From Vibrio fortis (GTDB taxonomy: Bacteria; Pseudomonadota; Gammaproteobacteria; Enterobacterales; Vibrionaceae): a stretch of DNA of 64,000 nucleotides. This document shows positions 41,860 through 50,183 of this stretch, piece by piece. The stretch's first letter is position 1; every line of letters begins with the position of its first letter. Under the pieces are notes generated by a model. The model had not been told where the DNA came from. It ran no database searches and saw only the letters and a list, made by a program, of their open reading frames with translations. The translations under genes and the position numbers were made by a program. The DNA lies in contig NZ_JFFR01000014.1 in assembly GCF_000695685.1 (NCBI RefSeq), positions 34,077 through 98,076 on the forward strand, read 5' to 3'.

Positions 41860-42732
41860 TTAGTCTTGTAGAATTACAATCTTTGAGCCTATGACATTCA
41901 CGACACCGCCAACCTTAACTCTTTGAACACCATGTTCGTTTGATTCTACTGAAGCGAAGATATGCGATAAGGCACCCATGGCGCGGCCTTGTTCAAAGAC
42001 GAATGAGCGTGAATGTTCGGCCGCTAAATACTTATCTAGATAACAAGCAAGTGCACCACTCGCGCTGCCCGTTGCAGATTCTTCTGAAATACCAAACAAA
42101 GGGGCAAAGTTTCGGCAGTTTGCGGTTACTTCGGTTTCATAGGATAACTCAAACACATGAGCGCCAACTAGTTCGTGCTCTTTAGAGAATTCAATCAGCT
42201 TGGCTTCGTCGATGTTTACCTTATCGAGATACCCTTTAGGTACTTGGATAATAAGATCAGGTAAACCAGTCGATACCACCTGCATTGGAAAGCTCGGAGA
42301 ATCCAATGCTTTTTCATCGATGCCAATTAAACCAGCTACTTCGTAATTTGAAAAAGTACGCCCAAACGTTGGTAAAGCCTGCTCCATGATGACCTCACCC
42401 AGAACGTTGACCGATACAGGTAATACCCCTGCTTTGGTTCTCTGGCGATATTGACCATCAGTGATAAAACCTTTCTGATGTAATACAGAAAATGTCGCCA
42501 ACGTAGCGTGGCCACAAAAATCGACCTCACCAGTGGTCGTAAAGAAAGAGACTTCAAAGTCCACTTCTACATCGTTACTTACAAACGCTGTCTCTGAGTA
42601 ACCAATAATCTGTGCGATGTGTAACTTATCCGCATCGTTGAGACGATCAGCATTTAGAACGACACCCGCTGGGTTTCCTCCGCTTCCATCCTTGGTAAAT
42701 GCGTTAACTAAGAATACCTCTATGTTTTCCAT
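41860..42732 (-). CDS. PhzF-family isomerase-like protein
   Basis: 290 residues from ATG 42732 (MENIEVFLVNAF, AGGA 6 nt upstream); the frame opens 21 codons earlier without support. Two-lobed diaminopimelate-epimerase-like fold: FLVNAFTKDGSGGNPAGVVL, SETAFV, ATLATFSVLHQKGF (with preceding DFCGH), and the closing ISEESATGSASGALACYL motif. The catalytic Glu of PhzF lies in a SETAFV-type segment, present here (residues about 48-53). Family members isomerise small metabolites; actual substrate unknown. Single gene. Confidence 0.88.
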   Translation of the reverse strand: MENIEVFLVNAFTKDGSGGNPAGVVLNADRLNDADKLHIAQIIGYSETAFVSNDVEVDFEVSFFTTTGEVDFCGHATLATFSVLHQKGFITDGQYRQRTKAGVLPVSVNVLGEVIMEQALPTFGRTFSNYEVAGLIGIDEKALDSPSFPMQVVSTGLPDLIIQVPKGYLDKVNIDEAKLIEFSKEHELVGAHVFELSYETEVTANCRNFAPLFGISEESATGSASGALACYLDKYLAAEHSRSFVFEQGRAMGALSHIFASVESNEHGVQRVKVGGVVNVIGSKIVILQD

Positions 42733-42910
42733 CAATCCTAAACACCTTGTTTTGTCATTGACGACTAACTTACTGGCATAGTTAAGTAAGTGCAAATTCG
42801 CTGTTTAATTACAAACTTGTGACAATTTTAGGTATGTTCTGATATAAATTCACCGCTCTGAATATATACCTCCCTTTTGCCACAGCTTTACAAATAACAG
42901 GATTTTAATT

Positions 42911-43519
42911 GTGCCTTTAGTTCGAGTGACAAAATTGAAAATTGCGGTAGCCAGCGCTGCTTTGATTGCGGCTAGTCTACTCGGTTGCCAAGCATTCAGT
43001 TCCAATGTGTCTGAGACTGAAGAAGCAAAGCTCATCATCAACTACCTTGACCAAGTGTTAGATGCAACGCACCAATATGCCGTCGATAACGGTAGTTTGC
43101 CACCTATTACTTTAGATACTGACGCTAACTACGGGTATTTGAATATCAACAACCTCATCGAGAATCCTGGGTTATCCACGTGGCAAGGACCATACCTACC
43201 ATTCGAGGACACCTGGATTGGAGGTGACCAGTACATTAGCCATCCTGACTATATCGCGACACAGATCCTGCTAAAAGAAAAAGACAGTTCATGGGTGAGA
43301 GGAAGCTCTGAAACGGGCTGCCAACCTTCATCTGAGGCATGTTCACTTGCAGCTTGTATTTGGTTGGTTCCACTCGAAGCGGCTCAGGAAATCAATCACA
43401 TGATTGATGGCGAGATGAATACAGCGGATTCAGACGCCAAGGGTACCATTCGATTTGAAAAAGCTATGGTGGGAAGCTTAGTGTGTAAAATTGGTGGCGA
43501 TTACCCTTTACCAGAATAA
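42911..43519 (+). CDS. Putative lipoprotein with pseudopilin-like segment
   Basis: 202 residues, GTG start. Signal sequence with lipobox SLLGC (Cys26). The region IINYLDQVLDATHQYAVDNGSLPP...GYLNINNLIENPGLSTWQGPYLP (about 42-98) resembles the globular part of type II pseudopilins (long helix, then a loop around a glycine/proline site), yet the pilin N-terminal helix is replaced by a lipobox. Six Cys in the second half (CQPSSEACSLAAC, LVCK) may form disulfides. Role unknown; outer-membrane or inner-membrane anchored periplasmic protein inferred. Confidence 0.6.
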   Translation: MPLVRVTKLKIAVASAALIAASLLGCQAFSSNVSETEEAKLIINYLDQVLDATHQYAVDNGSLPPITLDTDANYGYLNINNLIENPGLSTWQGPYLPFEDTWIGGDQYISHPDYIATQILLKEKDSSWVRGSSETGCQPSSEACSLAACIWLVPLEAAQEINHMIDGEMNTADSDAKGTIRFEKAMVGSLVCKIGGDYPLPE

Positions 43520-43808
43520 TTCAGCCGCCCCGTCTTTGGATAGTCCAATTTGAATAAAGATATTTAGTTATGATGCGTTAGGCCATGCTATGCAAGATAT
43601 TGTGTTCGAGCACACCCAATAGCTAGCAAGCTTGTCAATCGCTGACTAGGTCAAAATTTCGAAGATAAGTAATTGCAAGAGCAAGAACAGATTCCTACTG
43701 TATACTAAACGAAGCTAGGCTCTCCGCGTAATACCCCGCAAGACGCGAAGTAATGCCGCATTGAACCCTCGTTCTAAAGAACAAATGTGCTAACGCTTGG
43801 GAGGCCAC

Positions 43809-44204
43809 GTGTCAAAGAGCTTTAACCTTGAAGATGCAGGACAAATCTTTGTGGGCGCTTTCGCTCTCGCGGTACCTATATCATTTTCAGAGGAAGCTTG
43901 GCAGCTAGGCGAAAGTTTACCAACAGCAAACCTCGCGTTGCTTTTTCTTCTGTCGTGTTTGTTCTTGTCAATTTACGCTTTCGAGAGCGTTTACCAAAGA
44001 AATATCAACGGCAGAGTCATAGAGTTTATCTCACGTATCGTGATTGCTTATATATTGACAATTATGGTCGTCGCTTTGGTGTTGTTATGCATCGATAAGC
44101 TCCCTGTGCTTGATTCTCCGTTGGTTGCTTTAAAACGAGTTATCGTCATTGCTATGCCAGCGTCAATGGGAGCTATTATTGTTGATGGTTTTGATAAAGA
44201 ATGA
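43809..44204 (+). CDS. DUF2391-like integral membrane protein
   Basis: 131 residues with GTG start at 43809, which has GGGAGG 6 nt upstream (the in-frame TTG at 43797 overlaps that site). Three to four hydrophobic segments; the opening DAGQIFVGAFALAVPISFSEEAWQLGESLP fits the RGxxGAxLFxxPllxTxExWxxG pattern of DUF2391/TIGR02587 membrane proteins. Function unknown. The 289-bp gap before it has GCGTTAGGC at 43576-43584 and GCTAACGC at 43789-43796, but nothing I can assign. Confidence 0.6.
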   Translation: MSKSFNLEDAGQIFVGAFALAVPISFSEEAWQLGESLPTANLALLFLLSCLFLSIYAFESVYQRNINGRVIEFISRIVIAYILTIMVVALVLLCIDKLPVLDSPLVALKRVIVIAMPASMGAIIVDGFDKE

Positions 44205-44354
44205 ACCAAAGTAAGCTGTCTAGGTAGTACCTTTCAATCTCCACTATTGGCCGGTGTTCTATTTAAAAGATGAGTCTGGACCATATGGCATAATCACAAG
44301 AACTTACGCTAAATAAAATTGGTATGGGGTAAAAAGCTTGAGTATCTCTTCAAG

Positions 44355-45299
44355 TTAACGTCCATACATCTTGTCGAAGTTTGGAATGTTCTTTTCCCAA
44401 ATGGGTGTCTCTTCTCCCACAATGGATTTGAGTGTGTCAATAAACAACTTGGTTTTAATCGGTGCATCTCGGTGCGGATACACGGCATAGAAGGTGCCAA
44501 AATCATCAATGTTCAAATGCGTCATGATCGGCACCAACTTGCCTTGTTTGATTTCGTCTTGAACCATTTGTGCAGTCACCACAGCAAGCGTATTTCCTCC
44601 TGCAGCGCTTCTTGCCAACATTTCCACATCATTCACTTTATAAGCGACATTAAGCTGAAAGTGCTGTTGTTTACCTTGCTCATCTTGATAGCCGAATTTA
44701 TCGAATAACAAGCCTGGAGCGGCGTAGATAGTAGCGGGTAGTGATTCCAATTTCTCAAGACTACTCACCTCACCATGCTTTTCTAAAAACGCAGGGGCAG
44801 CAACAATCAAAAGGCGACTTCGCGCAATCCTACGGGTAATCAAGCTTGAGTTTTTAGGTCGTCCAATTCGGAAACCAATATCAAACCCCTCTTGCACCAT
44901 ATCAACCATGCGATCTTCTAAGCGCAGTTCAAACTCCACATCTGGGTATTGCTGTTGAAACACCGAAATCGCATCTTGAACGTATTGACGTCCGAACATG
45001 GTCGAACTGGTAATGCGCAAGACACCGCGAGGCTCTTCGTGATAATTCTGCGCCAAACGGTGAGTATCACTGAGAAGTGACCGAAGGGATTTAGCTTGGT
45101 TGACCATTTCATTCCCAGCAGCCGTCAATGATAAGGAGCGCGTGGTTCGGTTGAGTAATCGAACGCCCAATTCCTCTTCCAAACGGCTGATCTGTTTTGA
45201 GATCACCGAACGATCCACATTCTTCTGTTCTGATACCTTAGTGAACGAGCCAAGCTCGACCACCTCAAGTAACAGCAATAAACGACTAGAGAAATCCAT
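44355..45299 (-). CDS. LysR-family transcription regulator
   Basis: 314 residues. N-terminal helix-turn-helix (RLLLLLEVVELGSFTKVSEQKNVDRSVISKQISRLEEELGVRLLNRTTRSLSLT, about 6-59) and substrate-binding-protein-like effector domain; the RxLIVAAPAFLEKHG block (about 182-197) is common in the CrgA-like subgroup. Divergent from the enoyl-CoA hydratase gene with 190 bp between the start codons, so it likely controls that gene; an IR with LysR spacing lies near its own start. Inducer unknown. Confidence 0.92.
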   Translation of the reverse strand: MDFSSRLLLLLEVVELGSFTKVSEQKNVDRSVISKQISRLEEELGVRLLNRTTRSLSLTAAGNEMVNQAKSLRSLLSDTHRLAQNYHEEPRGVLRITSSTMFGRQYVQDAISVFQQQYPDVEFELRLEDRMVDMVQEGFDIGFRIGRPKNSSLITRRIARSRLLIVAAPAFLEKHGEVSSLEKLESLPATIYAAPGLLFDKFGYQDEQGKQQHFQLNVAYKVNDVEMLARSAAGGNTLAVVTAQMVQDEIKQGKLVPIMTHLNIDDFGTFYAVYPHRDAPIKTKLFIDTLKSIVGEETPIWEKNIPNFDKMYGR

Positions 45300-45332
45300 A
45301 ACGCCTTACCCTAAAAAACCATTGTTGCTTTT

Positions 45333-45353
45333 ATGGCACCAATTATATGCCAT
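45333..45353. promoter_or_regulatory. LysR-type operator candidate
   Basis: ATGGCA (45333-45338) and TGCCAT (45348-45353) are perfect inverted arms with a 9-nt spacer, matching the T-N11-A dyad layout of LysR sites. It lies 34 bp upstream of the LysR start. Confidence 0.55.
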
Positions 45354-45444
45354 TTAGCTTATTTTTCTCATCTTATAACAAATCTATAGTAGCTGCACAC
45401 AACGGGAGAGAGACGAACCTCCTCAATACCAAACCAATAAATTC

Positions 45445-45476
45445 GCGTTACCGAGGTCTGCTGACCTTACTAACGC
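45445..45476 (+). other. Two-tier stem-loop in the leader of the enoyl-CoA hydratase gene
   Basis: GCGTTA (45445-45450) pairs with TAACGC (45471-45476), and inside them AGGTC pairs with GACCT around a TGCT loop; 3-nt internal bulges on each side. It ends 13 bp before the start codon, so it overlaps the ribosome entry region. GCTG/CAGC flanking the GAGGA ribosome site could form a second small hairpin. Confidence 0.55.
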
Positions 45477-45489
45477 TGAGGAAACAGCA

Positions 45490-46302
45490 ATGAAAACTCT
45501 ATCAATCACAACACAAAACGGCATCGCTACTGTTGAAATTAACAACCCACCAGTGAACGTACTGACTATCGATTTGATTAATGAAATCAACGAATTTGTC
45601 CTATCACTTAAAGATGACCGCAATACGAAAGTAGTGGTATTCAAATCGCTTCATGAGTCTTTCTTCTTGGCGCATTTAGATTTGAACGTTATCAACGGCA
45701 CACAAGGTGGTCAGGCAGCATCAATTGAATTCAACCACATGATTGCCAACATCAAAGCGATGAAACAAGTATCGGTTGCTGTGGTTGATGGTGTGGCTCG
45801 TGGCGGCGGTAATGAGTTTGTGATGGCGTGTGACTTGGCTTACGGCACAGAGAACTCAGCATTTGCTCAGCCAGAGATTCACGTCAACATCCCAACGGGT
45901 GGTCAAGGTGCGGTGCAGTTCGCTCGTCGCATGGGCAAAAACAAATCGCTTCAAGCACTGCTTCTTGGTAACGACTTTACGGCACAACAAGCAGAACAGT
46001 TAAACATCATTACTCAGTTTGTTCCTAAAGCAGAGTTGGATGGGTTCTTGGCAACAACATTGGGCGTGATTAGCCAACTAGAAGTGCGTGACATCGTGAT
46101 GTACAAAGAGATCATCGCAACCTCTATCAAAGATGAAGACGCAGGTGCAGAGCTAGAATTGCGTTACTTCTTAGAGCGCGCAAAAGAGCAAAAAACCGCA
46201 GCAATCATCGACGCGTTCCTAAAACACGGTGGTCAAACAGAACGTGAAGCGAAAGACATCCAAGGTATCTTCGTGGATACCGCGGCAGAATTAAACAAAT
46301 AG
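45490..46302 (+). CDS. Enoyl-CoA hydratase/isomerase (crotonase) family protein
   Basis: 270 residues. Crotonase blocks: IATVEINNPPVNVLTIDLINEI (about 11-32), the oxyanion-hole/active-site region SVAVVDGVARGGGNEFVMACDLAYGTENSAFAQPEIHVNIPTGGQGAVQFARRMG (about 97-151) and helix-rich C-terminus. The family hydrates, isomerises or cleaves acyl-CoA thioesters; the canonical catalytic Glu pair is not certain here, so the reaction is open. GAGGA 9 nt before the start. Divergent from a LysR gene. Confidence 0.85.
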   Translation: MKTLSITTQNGIATVEINNPPVNVLTIDLINEINEFVLSLKDDRNTKVVVFKSLHESFFLAHLDLNVINGTQGGQAASIEFNHMIANIKAMKQVSVAVVDGVARGGGNEFVMACDLAYGTENSAFAQPEIHVNIPTGGQGAVQFARRMGKNKSLQALLLGNDFTAQQAEQLNIITQFVPKAELDGFLATTLGVISQLEVRDIVMYKEIIATSIKDEDAGAELELRYFLERAKEQKTAAIIDAFLKHGGQTEREAKDIQGIFVDTAAELNK

Positions 46303-46315
46303 ACTGGTTCTAGAT

Positions 46316-46348
46316 GACACCTATGATTAAGACTAAGTCATAGGTGTC
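46316..46348. terminator. Hairpin after the crotonase gene
   Basis: Perfect 11-bp stem GACACCTATGA/TCATAGGTGTC with an 11-nt loop but no T-tract. It lies 13 bp past the stop, between convergent genes; a termination or mRNA-end role is likely. Confidence 0.55.
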
Positions 46349-46385
46349 GACTTGATAGAGCGCCACAGTGTGCTTCCCAAAACAC

Positions 46386-47150
46386 CTAAATAGCTACACA
46401 CATCGGCGTATTTGAAATCGGATCGCGGAATACTTTCGCATTTAGGTCAAACACACCATCAAGTAACGCCTCTGTCATCACCTCGTCGGGCGAGCCTTCT
46501 GCCACAACACACCCCTGCTCTAACACCACCAAATGATCGCAGTAACGACACGCTTGATTTAGATCGTGCAGTACCACTACCACCGTTTTACCTTTGGCGT
46601 TCATTTGTTGCATCAAATTCATTAACTCCACCTGATGCGACATATCTAAATACGTGGTTGGCTCATCAAGCATAACGATGTCCGTATCTTGTGCTATCAC
46701 CATAGCGATCCACGCTCTCTGCCTTTGTCCCCCTGATAAGGATTCTACTGGCTTATCAGCATATTCAAGTACGCCTGTATCACGCATCGCTTGCTCAACA
46801 ATGGTTTGATCGTCTTTTCCTAACTTTCCCCAGTGAGATACATAAGGAGAACGTCCATATTCGACCAATTTTCTAACGGTAATTCCTTCCGGGCTAACTA
46901 GGATTTGTGGCAGAAGCGATAAAGAACGTGCAAGCGCTTTATCGCCATAACTTGATAATGGTTTACCTTCAAACAATACCTCACCTGACATTGGTTTATT
47001 GATTCTTACCAAGGTTTTTAACAAGGTGGATTTTCCACATCCATTGGGGCCAATCAATGCGGTAATTTTCCCTTTAGGAATTGAAACCGTGAGGTCTGGG
47101 ATGATCGTTTGTTTGCCGTACGCGACGGAAAGGTTCTGCGTTTTTAGCAT
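46386..47150 (-). CDS. pvuE: Ferric-vibrioferrin ABC transporter ATP-binding protein
   Basis: 254 residues from ATG 47150 (GAGGTTGG before it). Walker A GPNGCGKST (about 33-41), signature LSGGQRQR, Walker B DIVMLDEP and switch His in VVLHDLNQACRYC. FecE/FepC-type ATPase driving uptake of the ferric siderophore through PvuC/PvuD in the inner membrane. Overlaps or abuts pvuD. Last gene of the psuA-pvuABCDE transcript. Symbol by position in a locus matching V. parahaemolyticus. Confidence 0.9.
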   Translation of the reverse strand: MLKTQNLSVAYGKQTIIPDLTVSIPKGKITALIGPNGCGKSTLLKTLVRINKPMSGEVLFEGKPLSSYGDKALARSLSLLPQILVSPEGITVRKLVEYGRSPYVSHWGKLGKDDQTIVEQAMRDTGVLEYADKPVESLSGGQRQRAWIAMVIAQDTDIVMLDEPTTYLDMSHQVELMNLMQQMNAKGKTVVVVLHDLNQACRYCDHLVVLEQGCVVAEGSPDEVMTEALLDGVFDLNAKVFRDPISNTPMCVAI

Positions 47151-47152
47151 GG

Positions 47153-48124
47153 TTACCAACCTCGATAACGATAAAGAAGAAAAATGAAATAAGGTGCGCC
47201 AATCACTGACGTCAGCACGCCTGCAGGCAGTTCGATTGGAGGGTTCAAACCTCGTGCGAGTGCATCTGCGCAGGTGACTAAAATGGCCCCTAATAAAGCA
47301 GACGCAGGGATTAGCAACTTATGATTGTGGCCAAACAATAAACGCGCTAAGTGGGGCGCCAATAACCCAACGAAACTGATTGTCCCGGCAACTGACACGC
47401 TGACACTTGCGAGTAATACAGCGGCCAACAATGCGAGAACCTGAATTTGTTTTGGCTTGATACCCAAGGTAGTAGCACTTTCCTGACCAAGTCCCAACAC
47501 GTCTAATCGCCAAGCAAGCCATAATGCCATTGGTAATAGTAAAACCAACGCCCCCCAGATAAATGGGACTTGCTGCCAGTTCCTACCCCAAAGGCTACCT
47601 GTGAGCCATACCATGGCTGTATTGATCTCGATAGGGTTAGTGACGAGTAAGAAATCAATACAACTGGCCAGAAACGCACTTACCGCAATACCAATTAATG
47701 CCAGTTTGGCCGGTGTTGGCTGGGACCACCATGCCAATAAGGCAATCAATCCAGCCGCAAAAACACCACCACACATCGCAAATATAGGAAGCAAGCTTAC
47801 TGGCGCATTCGGAAACCAAACCAAACTCGCTGTTGCAGCAAGGCCTGCTCCGGCGCTAATTCCCATCAAGTCAGGAGACGCCAGAGGGTTACGTATTACC
47901 CCTTGAACTAACACGCCTGAAAGCCCCAACCCTGCACCGACACTGATTGCAAGTAACATACGTGGCAACCGATACTGTTGGATAACAAAATCGTCATTAG
48001 AAAAAGCGATCAGGTGTTCCATCACTTGAGAAATAGAAAGTGACGCAGCTCCAACAAACAAGCCAGAAAAGGCCATCAACATCAATAGCCCAAGTAACAA
48101 CAATAGCTTCGCATTATGGTGCAT
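47153..48124 (-). CDS. pvuD: Ferric-vibrioferrin ABC permease
   Basis: 323 residues from ATG 48124, which overlaps the last base of the pvuC stop (TAATG) and has GAGGAAG 5 nt upstream; a start further upstream is unlikely. FecCD/BtuC-type permease with about ten helices; conserved GVLVQGVIRNPLASPDLMGISAGAG (about 69-93) and the ATPase-contact region GTISFVGLLAPHLARLLFGHNHK. It pairs with PvuC to form the transmembrane pore for ferric vibrioferrin. Confidence 0.92.
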   Translation of the reverse strand: MHHNAKLLLLLGLLMLMAFSGLFVGAASLSISQVMEHLIAFSNDDFVIQQYRLPRMLLAISVGAGLGLSGVLVQGVIRNPLASPDLMGISAGAGLAATASLVWFPNAPVSLLPIFAMCGGVFAAGLIALLAWWSQPTPAKLALIGIAVSAFLASCIDFLLVTNPIEINTAMVWLTGSLWGRNWQQVPFIWGALVLLLPMALWLAWRLDVLGLGQESATTLGIKPKQIQVLALLAAVLLASVSVSVAGTISFVGLLAPHLARLLFGHNHKLLIPASALLGAILVTCADALARGLNPPIELPAGVLTSVIGAPYFIFLLYRYRGW

Positions 48125-49158
48125 TAAGACTTCCTCGTAGCTATGAGAACAAAACAAGGTGTCCCCAGTAAAGCAGTGATGACACCCACAGGCGTTTCTG
48201 TCGGGAAAGCAATCGCTCTGGATAACGCGTCAGACCAAGATACCAATGCAGCACCTGCCATCGCGGAAACGGGAATTAACACATGGTAATTATGCCCAAC
48301 CATAGGGCGAACTAAGTGGGGAATTAACAATCCGACAAAGCCAATAGGCCCGGCAATAGCGACACTCGCTCCCGCCAGCAAAACAATGGTCACACTACAA
48401 ATGAATCGCGTAAGCCGGATGTTGCTGCCTAGCCCAACCGCAATCTCCTCACCAAGCGCCAGTAAATTAAGGTTGCGCGCCAAGCTAATAGCTAACCCTA
48501 GCCCAACAATTATGGGCGGCCACAATATTCGCCATTGTTCGTCATCCACGGTAGATAATGAGCCTGTAAGCCAATGCAGCACGCTATAAGCCATATCGTC
48601 GGCAAGAATCAATGCTGCTCGAGTCAACCCAATCAATAATGCCGTAATGGCGATGCCCGCTAAAACCAAGCGCAACGGGTGAGATCGTGCGGAAAAAAAG
48701 CCACCGAGGATCATCACAGCACCGCCACTTAACGAAGCACCGATAACAGCATTTAGAATTGGATTGAATTCACTGACAATAGGCACGCCTATCGCAGCTA
48801 AAGCCATAAAACAGGCTGCACCAGAATTAATACCAAGAATAGAAGGAGACGCGAGTGGGTTTCTTGTTAAGCCCTGCATCAATAAGCCCGCAACTGCTAA
48901 GCTGGCTCCAATCAATAACCCAGCATAAGCTCTTGGCGCTCTCAGAGTCGCCAAAATTTGATGAGTCATATTGCTCGTATCAAAGGCAAACCAATAGCCA
49001 ACTAAGTCATTAAGAGTCAGAGAAAAGTTGGACCATCCCAGCATCGAAGCCGCATAGCCAGATAGCATCAAACACAACACTGACAACGTAAATACAGTGG
49101 CTCGCCACGGTAATATTGTCAGCTTTCGCTTTCCGCTAGAGGTCAATATCGTTCTCAT
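48124..49158 (-). CDS. pvuC: Ferric-vibrioferrin ABC permease
   Basis: 344 residues. Paralogue of the next gene, same FecCD family: [26 protein letters not shown] (about 86-111) and [27 protein letters not shown]-terminal extension of about 20 basic residues before TM1. Starts inside the end of pvuB (ATGA overlap), coupled translation. Together with PvuD and PvuE it moves ferric vibrioferrin from the periplasm into the cytoplasm. Confidence 0.92.
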   Translation of the reverse strand: MRTILTSSGKRKLTILPWRATVFTLSVLCLMLSGYAASMLGWSNFSLTLNDLVGYWFAFDTSNMTHQILATLRAPRAYAGLLIGASLAVAGLLMQGLTRNPLASPSILGINSGAACFMALAAIGVPIVSEFNPILNAVIGASLSGGAVMILGGFFSARSHPLRLVLAGIAITALLIGLTRAALILADDMAYSVLHWLTGSLSTVDDEQWRILWPPIIVGLGLAISLARNLNLLALGEEIAVGLGSNIRLTRFICSVTIVLLAGASVAIAGPIGFVGLLIPHLVRPMVGHNYHVLIPVSAMAGAALVSWSDALSRAIAFPTETPVGVITALLGTPCFVLIATRKS

Positions 49159-50096
49159 GATCGTTCCAAGATCTGCTCTAGATTTTTCGCCATCTGTTCA
49201 GCCGCTAGCATGCCTCGATTTAATGACCAAAGTGCTGGTGACACTTCAACAACTTGACTATTTTTTGCTGAAGTCATTAGGTTGAATAACGGGTTTTTCT
49301 CCCAATCGTTGACCACATTAGGATGCGAGTAAGCGCCTAATAGCAGCCAGTCCGGATTGGTTTTTAGCAGCAACTCAAAGCTCGTTGGCAAATACGCTTT
49401 TTCGGTTGGCTCTTCAATCGGGCTCGCAATTCCTAATGTTGTCAGTACTCCTCCGGCATAGGATGCAGGGCTATGAAGCCACATGCCTTTGTCCGATACG
49501 ACAGCAAACTGAACGGTTTGCTTCAGAGAGAAATGGCTCTTGAATTCGAGCATGGCTTGTTGATGTTGTCGAATTCGTTGCTCCATGGCTGATTGCTTAT
49601 CAAGAGCGACACCAATTTTTAGCGCTGATTCCAAATTTTCTTGATACGTTTCGCCTCGGCTTTTTAATAGCAAAGTCGGTGCAATTCGCTGCAAATCTTG
49701 ATAGACAGTACGGTGACGCTCAGCATCTGCGATGATCAAATCTGGTTTGAGAATGGCAATGGCTTCTAGGCTAGGTTGAGAGCGCATACCAACCGACTGC
49801 CAGGGTTCAACCAACTCTCTTACTGCTGGAATCACCCGTGTAGCATCATTATCGTCAGCGACACCAACGGGAGAAACATCTACCGCCGCCAATGCATCCA
49901 CGAATGAGAACTCCAGAACAACGATGCGTTGTGGCGTAGTGTTAATCTCAAACTGGCCCTGCTCATCTTGGATCACTCTTGTTTTTGCCAATCCAGAAAA
50001 TGAGATTAAGCACATCATCAATACAGCAAGACTCATCCATAATCTATTCATTGAATATTGTGTAATTATCGAAGCTGGTTGAAAGTCGTTTCCCAT
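49155..50096 (-). CDS. pvuB: Ferric-vibrioferrin periplasmic binding protein
   Basis: 313 residues. Class III binding protein (FecB/FhuD type): [26 protein letters not shown] near residue 60 and [16 protein letters not shown]. The upstream ATG at 50096 has GAGGA 9 nt before it and is kept; the internal Met16 begins a more typical signal peptide ([22 protein letters not shown]). No lipobox Cys at the cleavage site. It catches ferric vibrioferrin released by the receptors and hands it to PvuC/D. Coupled to pvuC by an ATGA overlap. Confidence 0.9.
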   Translation of the reverse strand: MGNDFQPASIITQYSMNRLWMSLAVLMMCLISFSGLAKTRVIQDEQGQFEINTTPQRIVVLEFSFVDALAAVDVSPVGVADDNDATRVIPAVRELVEPWQSVGMRSQPSLEAIAILKPDLIIADAERHRTVYQDLQRIAPTLLLKSRGETYQENLESALKIGVALDKQSAMEQRIRQHQQAMLEFKSHFSLKQTVQFAVVSDKGMWLHSPASYAGGVLTTLGIASPIEEPTEKAYLPTSFELLLKTNPDWLLLGAYSHPNVVNDWEKNPLFNLMTSAKNSQVVEVSPALWSLNRGMLAAEQMAKNLEQILERS

Positions 50097-50126
50097 ATTA
50101 AATTATCCTCTAACGCTAGAACCGTG

Positions 50127-50153
50127 AAAGTCGCCAAGCGTATTGGCGACTTT
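50127..50153. other. Hairpin between pvuA and pvuB
   Basis: AAAGTCGCCAA/TTGGCGACTTT, a perfect 11-bp stem with a 5-nt loop, 31 bp after the pvuA stop. T-tract is on the plus side, so on the transcribed minus strand it looks more like a processing or attenuation point between receptor and transporter genes. Confidence 0.6.
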
Positions 50154-50183
50154 TGTTTATATTAAATTTCAATAAATTACATA

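Noticed and set aside
43576..43796. GCGTTAGGC and GCTAACGC as attC ends around the DUF2391-like gene
   Set aside because: The order and 200-bp spacing do not frame a gene and no palindromic stem is visible between them.
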